Below, in pieces: positions 1 through 10,190 of a stretch of DNA of 64,000 nucleotides. Made by a program: the position numbers and the translations under genes. Numbering within the stretch: position 1 is the stretch's first letter; the number at the start of each line of letters is the position of its first letter. Where the stretch lies: the NCBI GenBank assembly GCA_902525355.1, contig CABZGO010000003.1, forward strand, positions 20,666 through 84,665. Direction: 5' to 3'. This stretch comes from an uncultured Pelagibacteraceae bacterium (GTDB lineage Bacteria; Pseudomonadota; Alphaproteobacteria; Pelagibacterales; Pelagibacteraceae). The notes beneath the pieces were generated by a model. It ran no database searches and was not told the origin of the DNA. It saw only the letters and a program-made list of their open reading frames with translations.

Positions 1-1
1 A

Positions 2-238
2 CAGGCAATATCAGAAAAAAATTTGACAGAGGTTGCAGATGCATTGACAGATATTTTGTATGTTACTTATGGGGCGGGGCATGCTTTTGGTATTAATTTA
101 GATAAGTGTTTTGAGGAAGTTCAAAAATCTAATATGAGTAAATTGGGAAAGGATGGCAAACCAATATACAATGAATTTGGAAAAGTTATGAAAGGACCAA
201 AATATTTTAAACCAGATTTATCAAAATTTATAAAATAA
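2..238 (+). CDS. MazG-like / phosphoribosyl-ATP pyrophosphohydrolase-like protein, C-terminal part (5' end outside window)
   Basis: Frame open from base 2 (QAISEKNLTEVADALTDILYVTYGAGHAFGINLDKCFEEVQKSNMSKLGKDGKP); EVADALTDILYVTYG is MazG-like. Confidence 0.75.
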   Translation, partial: QAISEKNLTEVADALTDILYVTYGAGHAFGINLDKCFEEVQKSNMSKLGKDGKPIYNEFGKVMKGPKYFKPDLSKFIK

Positions 239-239
239 T

Positions 240-1139
240 TTAAATCCAATTCGGTTTTAACGCCTTAATTTTCGCATTTCCACATCTAAGATCAGCGTCA
301 AAGTTAAAATTTTTATTTTCTAATTTAAATAAACCAAAAGGATTTTTATTATTGATTAATAACTTTCCAATATTTTTATCTTCATATGTAATTTCTTCAC
401 TACTTATCACACCATCTAAAACTTTAATTGCAAACAATCTTTTATTAAGTTTATCTTTAAGTTTAATTCTTGCTGTATTCTCTTGACCAACATAACATCC
501 TTTTTTAAAATCAATTCCATTAAGCTCTTCAAAATTGCATTCAATTCCAAATATTTTATTTTGTAGATTATTTGTATCAATTTGGGCAATTCCTAATTCA
601 TGACTATAATTATAATATTCATTAACATCAGAAACTTTTAAACCCAATTTTTTAATAGAAAGATATAATTTTTCCAAATTTATTACTATTCTTGCTCCTA
701 ATTTATCAGATCTAGGATCTAAAAGAATAGGATCTTCTCTAAATTTAATCGTAAAACCAATTTCAGATTTAGAATTTTGTAATTCTAGAAATTTTTCCTT
801 TGTTAAATTAGCAACAACAAACTCATTACTTAGATTTAAGATATCAACTTTAGATCTTAGTTTATATAAATTTAATTGTTTATATAAATTTTCAATAACT
901 TTTTTCTCACAATCTAAAAAATAACCAGATTTATGTTTAATAATTATGAAATCATAGAGATATTTGCCTTGAGGAGTTAAAAGAGCAGAAAAACAACTTC
1001 TATCATCTGATACATTTTCAATATTGTTTGTAATTATATTTTGTAAAAATTCTTTAGCATCATCTCCGTTAATATAAAGGAGACCTCTATCCTCTAAAAT
1101 GTAAACACTATTTCTATTCATGTTGTAATATTGTAACAA
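240..1139 (-). CDS. ygfZ: YgfZ/GcvT-type folate-binding protein
   Basis: KGCYVGQENTARIKLK signature of YgfZ family; 299 aa. Confidence 0.85.
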   Translation of the reverse strand: MLQYYNMNRNSVYILEDRGLLYINGDDAKEFLQNIITNNIENVSDDRSCFSALLTPQGKYLYDFIIIKHKSGYFLDCEKKVIENLYKQLNLYKLRSKVDILNLSNEFVVANLTKEKFLELQNSKSEIGFTIKFREDPILLDPRSDKLGARIVINLEKLYLSIKKLGLKVSDVNEYYNYSHELGIAQIDTNNLQNKIFGIECNFEELNGIDFKKGCYVGQENTARIKLKDKLNKRLFAIKVLDGVISSEEITYEDKNIGKLLINNKNPFGLFKLENKNFNFDADLRCGNAKIKALKPNWI

Positions 1140-1163
1140 ATGATATAAGTACTTTTTTTATAA

Positions 1164-2474
1164 ATGTTAGACCTAATCATTAAAAATGGTAAATGTTATA
1201 TTGATAAAGATCTTAAAGATGTTGATATAGGTATTCAAAATAGTAAGATTGTAAAAATTGGCAAATTAGAAGAAGGCGCCATTCAATCAATTGATGCAAG
1301 TGGACTTACTGTTCTACCTGGTTGCATTGATACTCAAACACATTTCAGAGAGCCAGGTTCAACAGATACTGAGGATTTAGCTTCAGGTAGTAGAGCTGCA
1401 GTTGTTGGAGGAATAACTTCAGTGTTTGAAATGCCAAATACTAATCCTGCAACTACAAATAAAGCAGAGTTTCAAAGAAAAATAGATTTAGCAAAAAATA
1501 GAATGTATTGTAACCACGCATTTTATTTTGGAGCGACCCCCACCAACCAAAGCGAATTAGCAGATCTTAAAAGTTTAGATGGCTGTTGTGGTGTTAAATT
1601 ATTTGCAGGTTCGTCCACAGGTACTTTGCTAGTTCATAAAGAAGAGGACATTGAAAAAGTATTTGAAAGCACATCTAAAATTGTTGCAGTTCACTCAGAG
1701 GATGAAGATATTTTAAATTTAAGAAAGAAATTAAGAGAGAAAGGCAATGTTCATTCCCATCCAATTTGGAGAGATGAAGAATGTGCAATTTCATCTACTA
1801 GAAAGATTGTAAAAATTGCAAAAAGATTAAGTAAAAAAGCTCATATTTTGCATATTACTACAAAACAGGAGATTGATTTTTTATCTCAGAATAAGGGAGA
1901 TATAACTTTTGAAATAACTCCACAACATTTAACAATGTTTGCACCAGATTGTTACGACAAACTAGGCACCTATGCTCAAATGAACCCACCTATTAGAGAA
2001 AAAAGCCATTACGATAGACTGTGGTATGCGGTTAGAAACAATTATAATGATACTATTGGTTCGGATCACGCTCCACATCTGAGATTAAATAAAGACAAAG
2101 AATATCCAGATACCCCTTCAGGAATGCCTGGGGTCCAAACTTTATTGCCTGTGATGTTGAACCATGTAAATGATAAAAAACTAACTTTACTTCAGCTTAT
2201 GAATCTCGTATGTGAAAATCCAGCAAAAATTTTTGGCATAATAGGCAAGGGATATTTAAAAGAAGACTATGATGCAGATCTTACAATTGTGGATATGAAT
2301 AAAATTATCGAAATCAAAAACGAAAAAATTGAGAGTAAGTGTGGATGGTCACCTTTCGATGGATATAAGTTTAAGGGAACCCCAGTCTATACGATCATAA
2401 ATGGGGAGATTAAAATGAAAGATGGAGAAATCCTTGGAGAAGCGTCAGGCAAACCTATAAGATTTGACAATTAA
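1164..2474 (+). CDS. pyrC: dihydroorotase (amidohydrolase)
   Basis: LPGCIDTQTHFREPGSTDTEDLASGSRAAVVGGITSVFEMPNT; GSDHAPH motif. Confidence 0.88.
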   Translation: MLDLIIKNGKCYIDKDLKDVDIGIQNSKIVKIGKLEEGAIQSIDASGLTVLPGCIDTQTHFREPGSTDTEDLASGSRAAVVGGITSVFEMPNTNPATTNKAEFQRKIDLAKNRMYCNHAFYFGATPTNQSELADLKSLDGCCGVKLFAGSSTGTLLVHKEEDIEKVFESTSKIVAVHSEDEDILNLRKKLREKGNVHSHPIWRDEECAISSTRKIVKIAKRLSKKAHILHITTKQEIDFLSQNKGDITFEITPQHLTMFAPDCYDKLGTYAQMNPPIREKSHYDRLWYAVRNNYNDTIGSDHAPHLRLNKDKEYPDTPSGMPGVQTLLPVMLNHVNDKKLTLLQLMNLVCENPAKIFGIIGKGYLKEDYDADLTIVDMNKIIEIKNEKIESKCGWSPFDGYKFKGTPVYTIINGEIKMKDGEILGEASGKPIRFDN

Positions 2475-2480
2475 GCTAAT

Positions 2481-4379
2481 CTATTTGGTAAGAATTCTAT
2501 TTTGTATCAAACTTTGTGTTATCTCATCCAGAATTGCAGGATCGTCAATCGTTGCTGGCATTTTATAATCCTCTTTGTCAGCAATTTTTCTAATAGTTCC
2601 TCTCAATATTTTTCCTGATCTTGTTTTAGGTAATCTTTTAATAACTATAACAACTTTAAATGCTGCGACAGGTCCAATTTTATCTCTTACCATTTGAATA
2701 CATTCCTTTGAAATAGTTTCATTTTCTTTTTCAACACCTGATTTTAAAACAACTAAACCAATAGGCAATTGTCCTTTTAATTTATCTGCAATCCCTAGAA
2801 CCGCACATTCAGCAACTGACTGATGTTCTGATAAAACTTCTTCAATTGCACCTGTTGATAATCTATGACCAGCAACATTAATTATGTCATCAGTTCGTGA
2901 CATAATCCATATATATCCATCTTCATCTATATGACCTGCATCATATGTTTGATAGTAACCTTTATAATTAGTCATATAATTTTCATTATATCTCTTATCA
3001 GCATTCCAAAGTGTAGGAAATGTACCAGGTGGCAAAGGCAATTTAACAACTATATCACCCATCTCATTAGGTTCCGCGATTGAATGATCAGGTTTAATTA
3101 TTTTAACATCATAACCCGGAACTGCTTTACATGCTGAACCATACTTTGTTTTTTGCATTTCTATACCAGTACAATTTGAACTTATTGCCCAACTAGTTTC
3201 TGTTTGCCACCAGTGATCTATCACTGGAACATTTAAAAGATTTTCAGCCCATTTTATTGTATCAGGATCAGCTCTTTCTCCAGCTAGGAATAAAGACTCG
3301 AAAGAACTTAAATCATATTTAGAGAAAAACTTTCCATCTGGATCTTCTTTTTTAATTGCTCTAAATGCCGTGGGAGCTGTAAACAAAGATTTAATTTTAT
3401 ACTCTGAAATTATTCTCCAAAAAACTCCCGCATCAGGAGTTCCAACTGGTTTTCCCTCAAATAAAAGTGTAGTGCATCCTTTGAATAATGGAGCGTAAAC
3501 GATGTACGAATGACCAACAATCCACCCTATGTCACTAGCTGACCACCAAACATCATTCTCATCGATATTATAAATATTTTTCATTGTCCATTTAAGAGCT
3601 ACGATATGACCTCCTACATCTCTAACTATTCCTTTTGGTATACCTGTAGTTCCTGATGTGTACAAAATATAGGCAAATTCATTTGCTCCAATCTCAACAC
3701 AATCTTTATTTTTTGCATTAACAAGTGCTTCCTCCCAGCTAATTTCTAGCGGTGAGTTTAATTTTACTTCGTGATCTTTCCTTTGAAAGAAAATTACTTT
3801 TTCAACTTTGTGTTTTGCAAGTTTTAATGCTCCATCAACTAAAGGTCTATATTCAACAGTTCTCCCTGGTTCAAATCCACAAGAGGCAGTAATTAAAATC
3901 TTTGCTTTACTATCATCAATTCTACTCGCCAATTCATTTGATGCAAATCCACCAAAGACAACCGAGTGTATTGCACCAATTCTTCCACAAGCTAGCATTG
4001 CTATAACTGCTTCGGGAATCATCGGCATGTAGATAATTACTCTGTCACCTTTTTTAATACCTTGATTATCTAGTGCTCCTGCAAATTTTGATATTTTTTC
4101 TTTTAATTCACTATATGTAAATTTTCCTTTACTGTTAGTTATAGGGCTATCATAGATTAAAGCAGTCTTATCACCATTACCATTGTCAATATGAACATCA
4201 ATTGCATTGTAACAGGTGTTTGTAACACCATCTTCAAACCATTTATAAAATGGAGGATTAGATTTGTTTAAAATCTTGCTAGGTTTTTTAAACCAAAAGA
4301 TATCATCTGACACATTTTTCCAAAATTCCTCAGGATTTTGAATAGATTCTTTATAAATTTCTTTAAAACTATTTTTCAT
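2481..4379 (-). CDS. prpE: propionyl-CoA/acetyl-CoA synthetase-type AMP-forming ligase
   Basis: YTSGTTGIPKGIVRDVGGH, WWSASDIGW, WWQTETSW, RLPKTRSGKILR motifs. Confidence 0.88.
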   Translation of the reverse strand: MKNSFKEIYKESIQNPEEFWKNVSDDIFWFKKPSKILNKSNPPFYKWFEDGVTNTCYNAIDVHIDNGNGDKTALIYDSPITNSKGKFTYSELKEKISKFAGALDNQGIKKGDRVIIYMPMIPEAVIAMLACGRIGAIHSVVFGGFASNELASRIDDSKAKILITASCGFEPGRTVEYRPLVDGALKLAKHKVEKVIFFQRKDHEVKLNSPLEISWEEALVNAKNKDCVEIGANEFAYILYTSGTTGIPKGIVRDVGGHIVALKWTMKNIYNIDENDVWWSASDIGWIVGHSYIVYAPLFKGCTTLLFEGKPVGTPDAGVFWRIISEYKIKSLFTAPTAFRAIKKEDPDGKFFSKYDLSSFESLFLAGERADPDTIKWAENLLNVPVIDHWWQTETSWAISSNCTGIEMQKTKYGSACKAVPGYDVKIIKPDHSIAEPNEMGDIVVKLPLPPGTFPTLWNADKRYNENYMTNYKGYYQTYDAGHIDEDGYIWIMSRTDDIINVAGHRLSTGAIEEVLSEHQSVAECAVLGIADKLKGQLPIGLVVLKSGVEKENETISKECIQMVRDKIGPVAAFKVVIVIKRLPKTRSGKILRGTIRKIADKEDYKMPATIDDPAILDEITQSLIQNRILTK

Positions 4380-4546
4380 AGTGATTTGTTTTTTGACACA
4401 CTTTTATAATGATTTTATATAACAGGTTGTATTTAATTTCATAAAGTTAATAAAATCAATACTTATTGCTACAAAATAACTCTTCAACAAACTTATTTTA
4501 TTTGTTATTTAACCCCTAACTTTAGATCATTCATTAGATTGGTCTG

Positions 4547-4564
4547 TAGTTTAAATTTAAACTA
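4547..4564. repeat. 18-bp perfect palindrome TAGTTTAAATTTAAACTA upstream of proteorhodopsin
   Basis: Read directly from sequence; ends 27 nt before the likely start codon. Confidence 0.8.
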
Positions 4565-4591
4565 AAAAAACTAACTATGAGGGAGTTTTTT

Positions 4592-5356
4592 ATGAAGACA
4601 ATGAAAATGTTAGCATTAGCGGCAGTGCTTTTCGGAGCAACTACGGCAGCTAACGCAGCAACTGCCTTTTTAGCCACAGATGATTTTGTAGGTATTTCGT
4701 TTTGGTTAATATCAATGGGTATGTTAGCAGCTACAGCGTTTTTCTTTATGGAACAGGCTAACGTCAGTTCACAATGGAGAAAATCAGTAAACGTAGCTGG
4801 ATTAGTAACAGGTATAGCATTTATTCACTACATGTATATGAGAGCGGTTTGGATCGAAACAGGTGATACTCCAACTGTTTACAGATACATTGATTGGTTA
4901 ATTACTGTACCACTACAGCTAGTAGAATTTTACTTAATTCTTTCAGCGGTACGAAAAGTTGACACAAACATATTTTGGAGAATCTTAATTGGTTCACTAG
5001 TTATGTTAATAGGTGGATATCTTGGAGAAGCTGGATTCATTAACGCTACACTAGGTTTCATAATCGGTATGGCTGGATGGATTTATATTCTTTATGAAAT
5101 CTTTTCAGGAGAAGCAGGAAAAGTTGCTGCCAAATCTGGAAATAAATCTTTAGTAACTGCATTTGGAGCTTTAAGAATGATTGTTACTGTAGGTTGGGCT
5201 ATTTACCCATTAGGTTACATTTTTGGTTACCTAACAGGTGGAATAGATGGTAACGCGTTAAACGTTATCTATAACTTAGCAGACTTTGTTAATAAAATCG
5301 CATTTGGTTTAATTATCTGGTCTTGTGCAGTATCTAACTCTACAAGAAGAGCGTAG
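4592..5356 (+). CDS. proteorhodopsin, proton-pump type, blue-type residue Q105
   Basis: RYIDWLITVPLQLVEFYLIL (D97/T101/E108 proton-pump triad by GPR numbering, Q at 105); retinal Lys in LADFVNKIAFGLIIW. SD-like AGGGAG lies before ATG 4592; track start is ATG 4577. Confidence 0.95.
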   Translation: MKTMKMLALAAVLFGATTAANAATAFLATDDFVGISFWLISMGMLAATAFFFMEQANVSSQWRKSVNVAGLVTGIAFIHYMYMRAVWIETGDTPTVYRYIDWLITVPLQLVEFYLILSAVRKVDTNIFWRILIGSLVMLIGGYLGEAGFINATLGFIIGMAGWIYILYEIFSGEAGKVAAKSGNKSLVTAFGALRMIVTVGWAIYPLGYIFGYLTGGIDGNALNVIYNLADFVNKIAFGLIIWSCAVSNSTRRA

Positions 5357-5378
5357 TAACAATTAGTTACGAAATATA

Positions 5379-5753
<375 letters not shown>

Positions 5754-5754
<1 letters not shown>

Positions 5755-6767
5755 TGATTAAAACTGATGTTGTAATTGTCGGTGCAGGTCCAACAGGATT
5801 ATTTTGTGCACATCAACTTGGTATTATTGGATTAAAGTGTGAAATAGTTGATAACTTAGATAAGATAGGCGGTCAATGCATAGAGCTTTATCCTGACAAA
5901 CCAATTTATGATATTCCTGCGGTCCCAGAGTGTACAGGAGAAGAGCTTGCAAATAACTTATTAGAACAAATAAAACCATTTAATTTTAATTTTCACTTAA
6001 ATGATAGAGTTCAAGAACTTAAAAAAGAAAATGATAATTGGATTGTTAAAACAACGAATGAAAAAGAATTTCACGCACCAAACGTTGTAATTGCTGGCGG
6101 TGTTGGTTCGTTTGAGCCAAGAAAATTTCCAACAAAAAGTGCAGAAAAATTTGATGGAACTTCAGTTTTGTATTCAATTAAAGATAAATCAATTTTTAAA
6201 GATAAGTCAGTTGCAATATTTGGAGGTGGAGACAGTGCTCTTGATTGGGCAATAGAACTTTCTAATACTTCTAAAGTTTCACTTATCCACAGAAGAGATG
6301 AGTTTAGGGGCGCACCTGTGAATGTTCAAAAAATAAAAGAACTTAGTGAAAAAAAAATTATTAATTTATTTACAAAGTATTCTATTAAAGATGTTATTGG
6401 AAATGGATCATTGGAAGAAGTTGAAATTAAAAGTGAAGATGGGGAAAGCAAAATAATTAAAGCTGATTATGTGTTGGGATTCTTTGGTCTGATAATGCAA
6501 CTTGGACCAATAGCTGAATGGGGTCTTAATTTAGATAAAAAAACTATTCCAGTTAATACTGAAAACTTTGAAACCAACAAGAAAGGTATTTTTGCAATTG
6601 GAGATATTTGTAGTTATCCTGGAAAACTCAAATTAATCCTATCAGGTTTTCATGAAGGAGCTCTTGCGGCACGAGGTTGCTTTAAATATGCAAGACCTAA
6701 TGAAAAATACAGATTTGAATTTACGACAGCATCAAATACTATTAAAGACAGGCTGGGTGTAAAATAG
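5754..6767 (+). CDS. ferredoxin--NADP(+) reductase, thioredoxin-reductase-like (no CxxC)
   Basis: VVIVGAGPTGLFCAHQLGIIGLKCEIVD..IGGQCIELYPDKPIYDIP; second GxGxxG (FGGGDSALDWA) without the preceding CxxC of true TrxB. Confidence 0.85.
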
Positions 6768-7393
6768 TGATTGAATTATTTACTGCCGATACTCCTAACG
6801 GTTGGAAAATAAGTATCATGCTTGAAGAAATAAAACTTGATTATAAAGTTACAAAGGTAAATTTATCTGAAGGTGAGCAACATAAAGCAGAATTCAAAAA
6901 AATTAGTCCATTTAACAAAATTCCAGTAATAACCGACCACGAAAATAATAAATCAATCTTCGAGTCAGGAGCAATACTGATGTATCTAGGTGAAAAAAGT
7001 AAAATGTTTTATCCTGAAGAGAATAGACTAGAGATAAATCAGTGGTTAATGGCCCAAATGGGTTTGATTGGTCCAATGATAGGACAACATCATCAGTTTC
7101 ATTATTATCATCAAGGTAAAAGTGAGTGGGGAGAAGAAAGATACTTTAAAATTACAAGAAAACTATACGAAGATTTGGAAGCAAGACTTTCTGCTAGTGA
7201 TTATTTAGCAGGCAAAAAGTATTCAATTGCAGATATTGCAACATGGTCTTGGATTGCGAGACATAAGAGACATGACATTGGATTAGAAAATTATAAAGGT
7301 TTAGCAAGATGGTATGTGGATATTGCAAAACGACCTGCAGTTATAAAAGGATTTAAAGTATTAAATAAAGATGCTGAGATAGATTACCCTTAA
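6767..7393 (+). CDS. glutathione S-transferase family protein
   Basis: Thioredoxin-fold N-term (LFTADTPNGWKISIMLEEI) and GST C-term; GTG start. Confidence 0.85.
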   Translation: MIELFTADTPNGWKISIMLEEIKLDYKVTKVNLSEGEQHKAEFKKISPFNKIPVITDHENNKSIFESGAILMYLGEKSKMFYPEENRLEINQWLMAQMGLIGPMIGQHHQFHYYHQGKSEWGEERYFKITRKLYEDLEARLSASDYLAGKKYSIADIATWSWIARHKRHDIGLENYKGLARWYVDIAKRPAVIKGFKVLNKDAEIDYP

Positions 7394-7806
7394 ATATCAG
7401 CGTAAACTTTTTCTTCTTTTTCGTGCTTTTCTTGCGCCGCTATACATAAAGTTGCAACTGGTCTTGCCATTAATCTTTTAAGACCGATAGGTTCTGCTGT
7501 TTCTTCACAAAAACCATAAGTTCCATCTTGTATTTTTTTTAATGCTCCATCAATTTTAGAAATTAATTTAATCTGCCTATTGATTGCTCTCATCTCAACA
7601 TTTTTTTCTGTATAAGAGCTTGCTTGATCAACGATATCTGCAGATGCACTATTGTCATCCATTGAAGCGTTAAATATTGCTTCATTGTTAGTTCTCTTAA
7701 GATCTTTTTTCCACTCCATTAATTTTTGTTTGAAATATGCAAGATGTTTTGCACACATATATTTTTCAGTTTCTTTTGGGATGTATTTTTTAGAGATCTT
7801 TACCAT
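7390..7806 (-). CDS. dksA: DksA/TraR family protein with CxxT...CxxA finger
   Basis: YGFCEETAEPIGLKRLMARPVATLCIAAQEKHE; likely start MVKISKKYIPKETEKYMCAKHL. Confidence 0.82.
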   Translation of the reverse strand: MVKISKKYIPKETEKYMCAKHLAYFKQKLMEWKKDLKRTNNEAIFNASMDDNSASADIVDQASSYTEKNVEMRAINRQIKLISKIDGALKKIQDGTYGFCEETAEPIGLKRLMARPVATLCIAAQEKHEKEEKVYADI

Positions 7807-7867
7807 ACTCAAATTTATGAATTTGGTGAATATATTCATCATTTATTGAGTGTCAAGAATGGATTAA

Positions 7868-9181
7868 TTGTATAAATTAATGAAAATGGCTATTTTTAAA
7901 AAGGATATAAGTAATTTATTTTATATTTTTGTTTCAGCTCACTTAATCATATGGACATTAGTTCCAAGTTTAACAAATAACAATTTACCACTTGATACTA
8001 TAGAGGCCTTAGCATGGGGTAGTAATTTAGACTGGGGATTTAATAAGCACCCGCCAATGAGTGCATTTTTACCTGAAATATTTTACCAAATCTTTGGACC
8101 TCAAGACTGGGCTTATTATTTGTTAAGTCAAATCTGTATCGCAGTCTCATTCCTTGTAGTTTTTAAGTTAGCTGAAGATTTTTTTGATAACAAAATTTAT
8201 TGTTTATTATCGGTTTTGTTATTAGAGGGAATATATTTCTATAACTTCACTACACCTGAATTTAATGTAAATGTTTGCTTAATACCGTTTTGGTCTCTTT
8301 CTGTATATTATTTATGGAGAGGAATTAAGAATAACAAAATAACAGATTGGCTTTTACTTGGTCTATTTGCTGGACTTGGGTTTCTATCTAAATATTTATA
8401 TGTCTATTTAGGTTTAGCAATAGATGTACTTTTAATTTACATGATTTATACCAAAAGACTAAATTTAAAATGCCTAGTTTCTTTCGTTCCTTTTATTATA
8501 ATTTTATTTCCACACATTATTTGGTTAACTGAGAATGATTATATAACTATTACCTATGGACTTCTCAGAACTGGTTTAGAGGAAGCAAGTATTTTAAACC
8601 ATATAAAACATCCCGCGATCTTTTTAGGTAAGCAAATTGGTATATTATTGCCGTTTTTATTAATGATTTTTATTATAGTTAAAAAGTTTAGATTAAATAT
8701 TAATTTAAACGACGAAAAGCTTTTGTTTTTATTATCAATTAATTTAATTCCAATATTTTTTATTTTTCTTACATCATTTACTATGGGCGTAAAAATTAGA
8801 ACTATGTGGATGACGCCATTTTATATAAGCTTTGGCTTGTTATTTGTTTATATTTTAAAATCAGAAATTAATTTTGAAAAAATGAGAACGTTTTCATCAA
8901 TCTTTTTGATATTATTCTTATTATCTCCAATTTTGTATTCTTATGTTTCAATTACTAAAACTGATAAAAGAACTGATTTTGAGGGTAAAAATTTAGCTAA
9001 GCAGGCTAAAGTTTTTTTTGAAACTGAGGGTGAGGAACTTGGAAAAATGGAATATATTAAAGGTAATGAGTGGATTGCAGGAAATATATCTTACCATCTT
9101 CCAGAAAGACCAAAATGGATTTATAGTTCAAATGAAGTTCAATTGTGCAACAAAGATATGAAATGCTTAACATATAAATGA
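7868..9181 (+). CDS. GT39-like (PMT/ArnT-type) membrane glycosyltransferase
   Basis: Multi-TM protein; DTIEALAWGSNLDWGFNKHPPMSAFLPEIFYQIFG. Confidence 0.8.
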   Translation: MYKLMKMAIFKKDISNLFYIFVSAHLIIWTLVPSLTNNNLPLDTIEALAWGSNLDWGFNKHPPMSAFLPEIFYQIFGPQDWAYYLLSQICIAVSFLVVFKLAEDFFDNKIYCLLSVLLLEGIYFYNFTTPEFNVNVCLIPFWSLSVYYLWRGIKNNKITDWLLLGLFAGLGFLSKYLYVYLGLAIDVLLIYMIYTKRLNLKCLVSFVPFIIILFPHIIWLTENDYITITYGLLRTGLEEASILNHIKHPAIFLGKQIGILLPFLLMIFIIVKKFRLNINLNDEKLLFLLSINLIPIFFIFLTSFTMGVKIRTMWMTPFYISFGLLFVYILKSEINFEKMRTFSSIFLILFLLSPILYSYVSITKTDKRTDFEGKNLAKQAKVFFETEGEELGKMEYIKGNEWIAGNISYHLPERPKWIYSSNEVQLCNKDMKCLTYK

Positions 9182-9303
9182 AATTTCAATTAAACCAAAA
9201 AAACAAGAGACTTTTATTTATTATTGGAATTATTGTTTTAATTGAACTTTCAGGATATGGTTTTTTTGCTTCTCTATTTAGACTGATAGGCTCAGTAAGT
9301 TAA
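9178..9303 (+). CDS. 41-aa single-TM small protein, not in ORF track
   Basis: MKFQLNQKNKRLLFIIGIIVLIELSGYGFFASLFRLIGSVS; ATGA overlap with upstream stop, TAATG overlap with downstream GT2. Confidence 0.6.
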   Translation: MKFQLNQKNKRLLFIIGIIVLIELSGYGFFASLFRLIGSVS

Positions 9304-10172
9304 TGAAAATAGTAATTCTAATTCCAGTCTTTAATGACTTTAAATCTGCATCAAAATTAATTGAAGAAATTGATATTAGTATTTCTGAGCTTAAAGCAGT
9401 ATTTTCAGTAATAGTAGTGAATGATGCTTCCACTGAGGAAAAAATTTTAGAAACTAAAAATTTAAATAATATTAAATCACTAAAATTAATAAATATGAGA
9501 AATAATAAAGGACATGCACGTTGTATTGCAGCAGGTCTTAAACATATTTCAGAAAATGAAGATTTTGATTATGTAATTCCAATGGATGGTGATGGAGAAG
9601 ATAGACCTGAAGAGATAAGTAACTTTGTAGAAAAGATTAAAGACAATCCTAATAATACCATTGTTGGAGAAAGAGTTAAAAGATCAGAAGGTTTAATTTT
9701 TAAAATCTGTTATTTTTTTCATAAAATTTTTACTTATACATTTACAGGAAAATTTATTAAATTCGGAAATTTCACTTGTCTTACAAAACAAACTGTTAAA
9801 AAATTAATCCAAGAGAAAGCAACTTGGAGTAGTTTTTCTGGTTCTTTGGCAAAAACTGAAAATAATTTAATTAAATCTCCATCAATAAGAGGCTCAAGAT
9901 ATTTTGGTCCCTCAAAAATGAGTTTTTTGAATTTAATAAACCATTCTTTAGCAATTATTGCTGTGTTTAAAACTGGGGTAATCTTTAGATCGATAGCATT
10001 TTATGCGATATATTTAATAATTATTGCTGAATATATAAGTGTAATTACAGCAATACCTCTTGTTATAATAATTATTTTTGGTCTAGTTATCTTAAAAATC
10101 TCAGGCAGAGAAAATATGATCGAGTTTAATAATTCTTTAACAAATATAGATAATATTGAAAAAATAAAATAA
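9303..10172 (+). CDS. family 2 glycosyltransferase (polyprenyl-phosphate sugar synthase-like)
   Basis: IVILIPVFNDFKSASKLIEEI..VIVVNDAS..PMDGDGEDRPEEI; C-terminal TM segments. Confidence 0.85.
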   Translation: MKIVILIPVFNDFKSASKLIEEIDISISELKAVFSVIVVNDASTEEKILETKNLNNIKSLKLINMRNNKGHARCIAAGLKHISENEDFDYVIPMDGDGEDRPEEISNFVEKIKDNPNNTIVGERVKRSEGLIFKICYFFHKIFTYTFTGKFIKFGNFTCLTKQTVKKLIQEKATWSSFSGSLAKTENNLIKSPSIRGSRYFGPSKMSFLNLINHSLAIIAVFKTGVIFRSIAFYAIYLIIIAEYISVITAIPLVIIIIFGLVILKISGRENMIEFNNSLTNIDNIEKIK

Positions 10173-10190
10173 TTTTTTATAATATTATGC

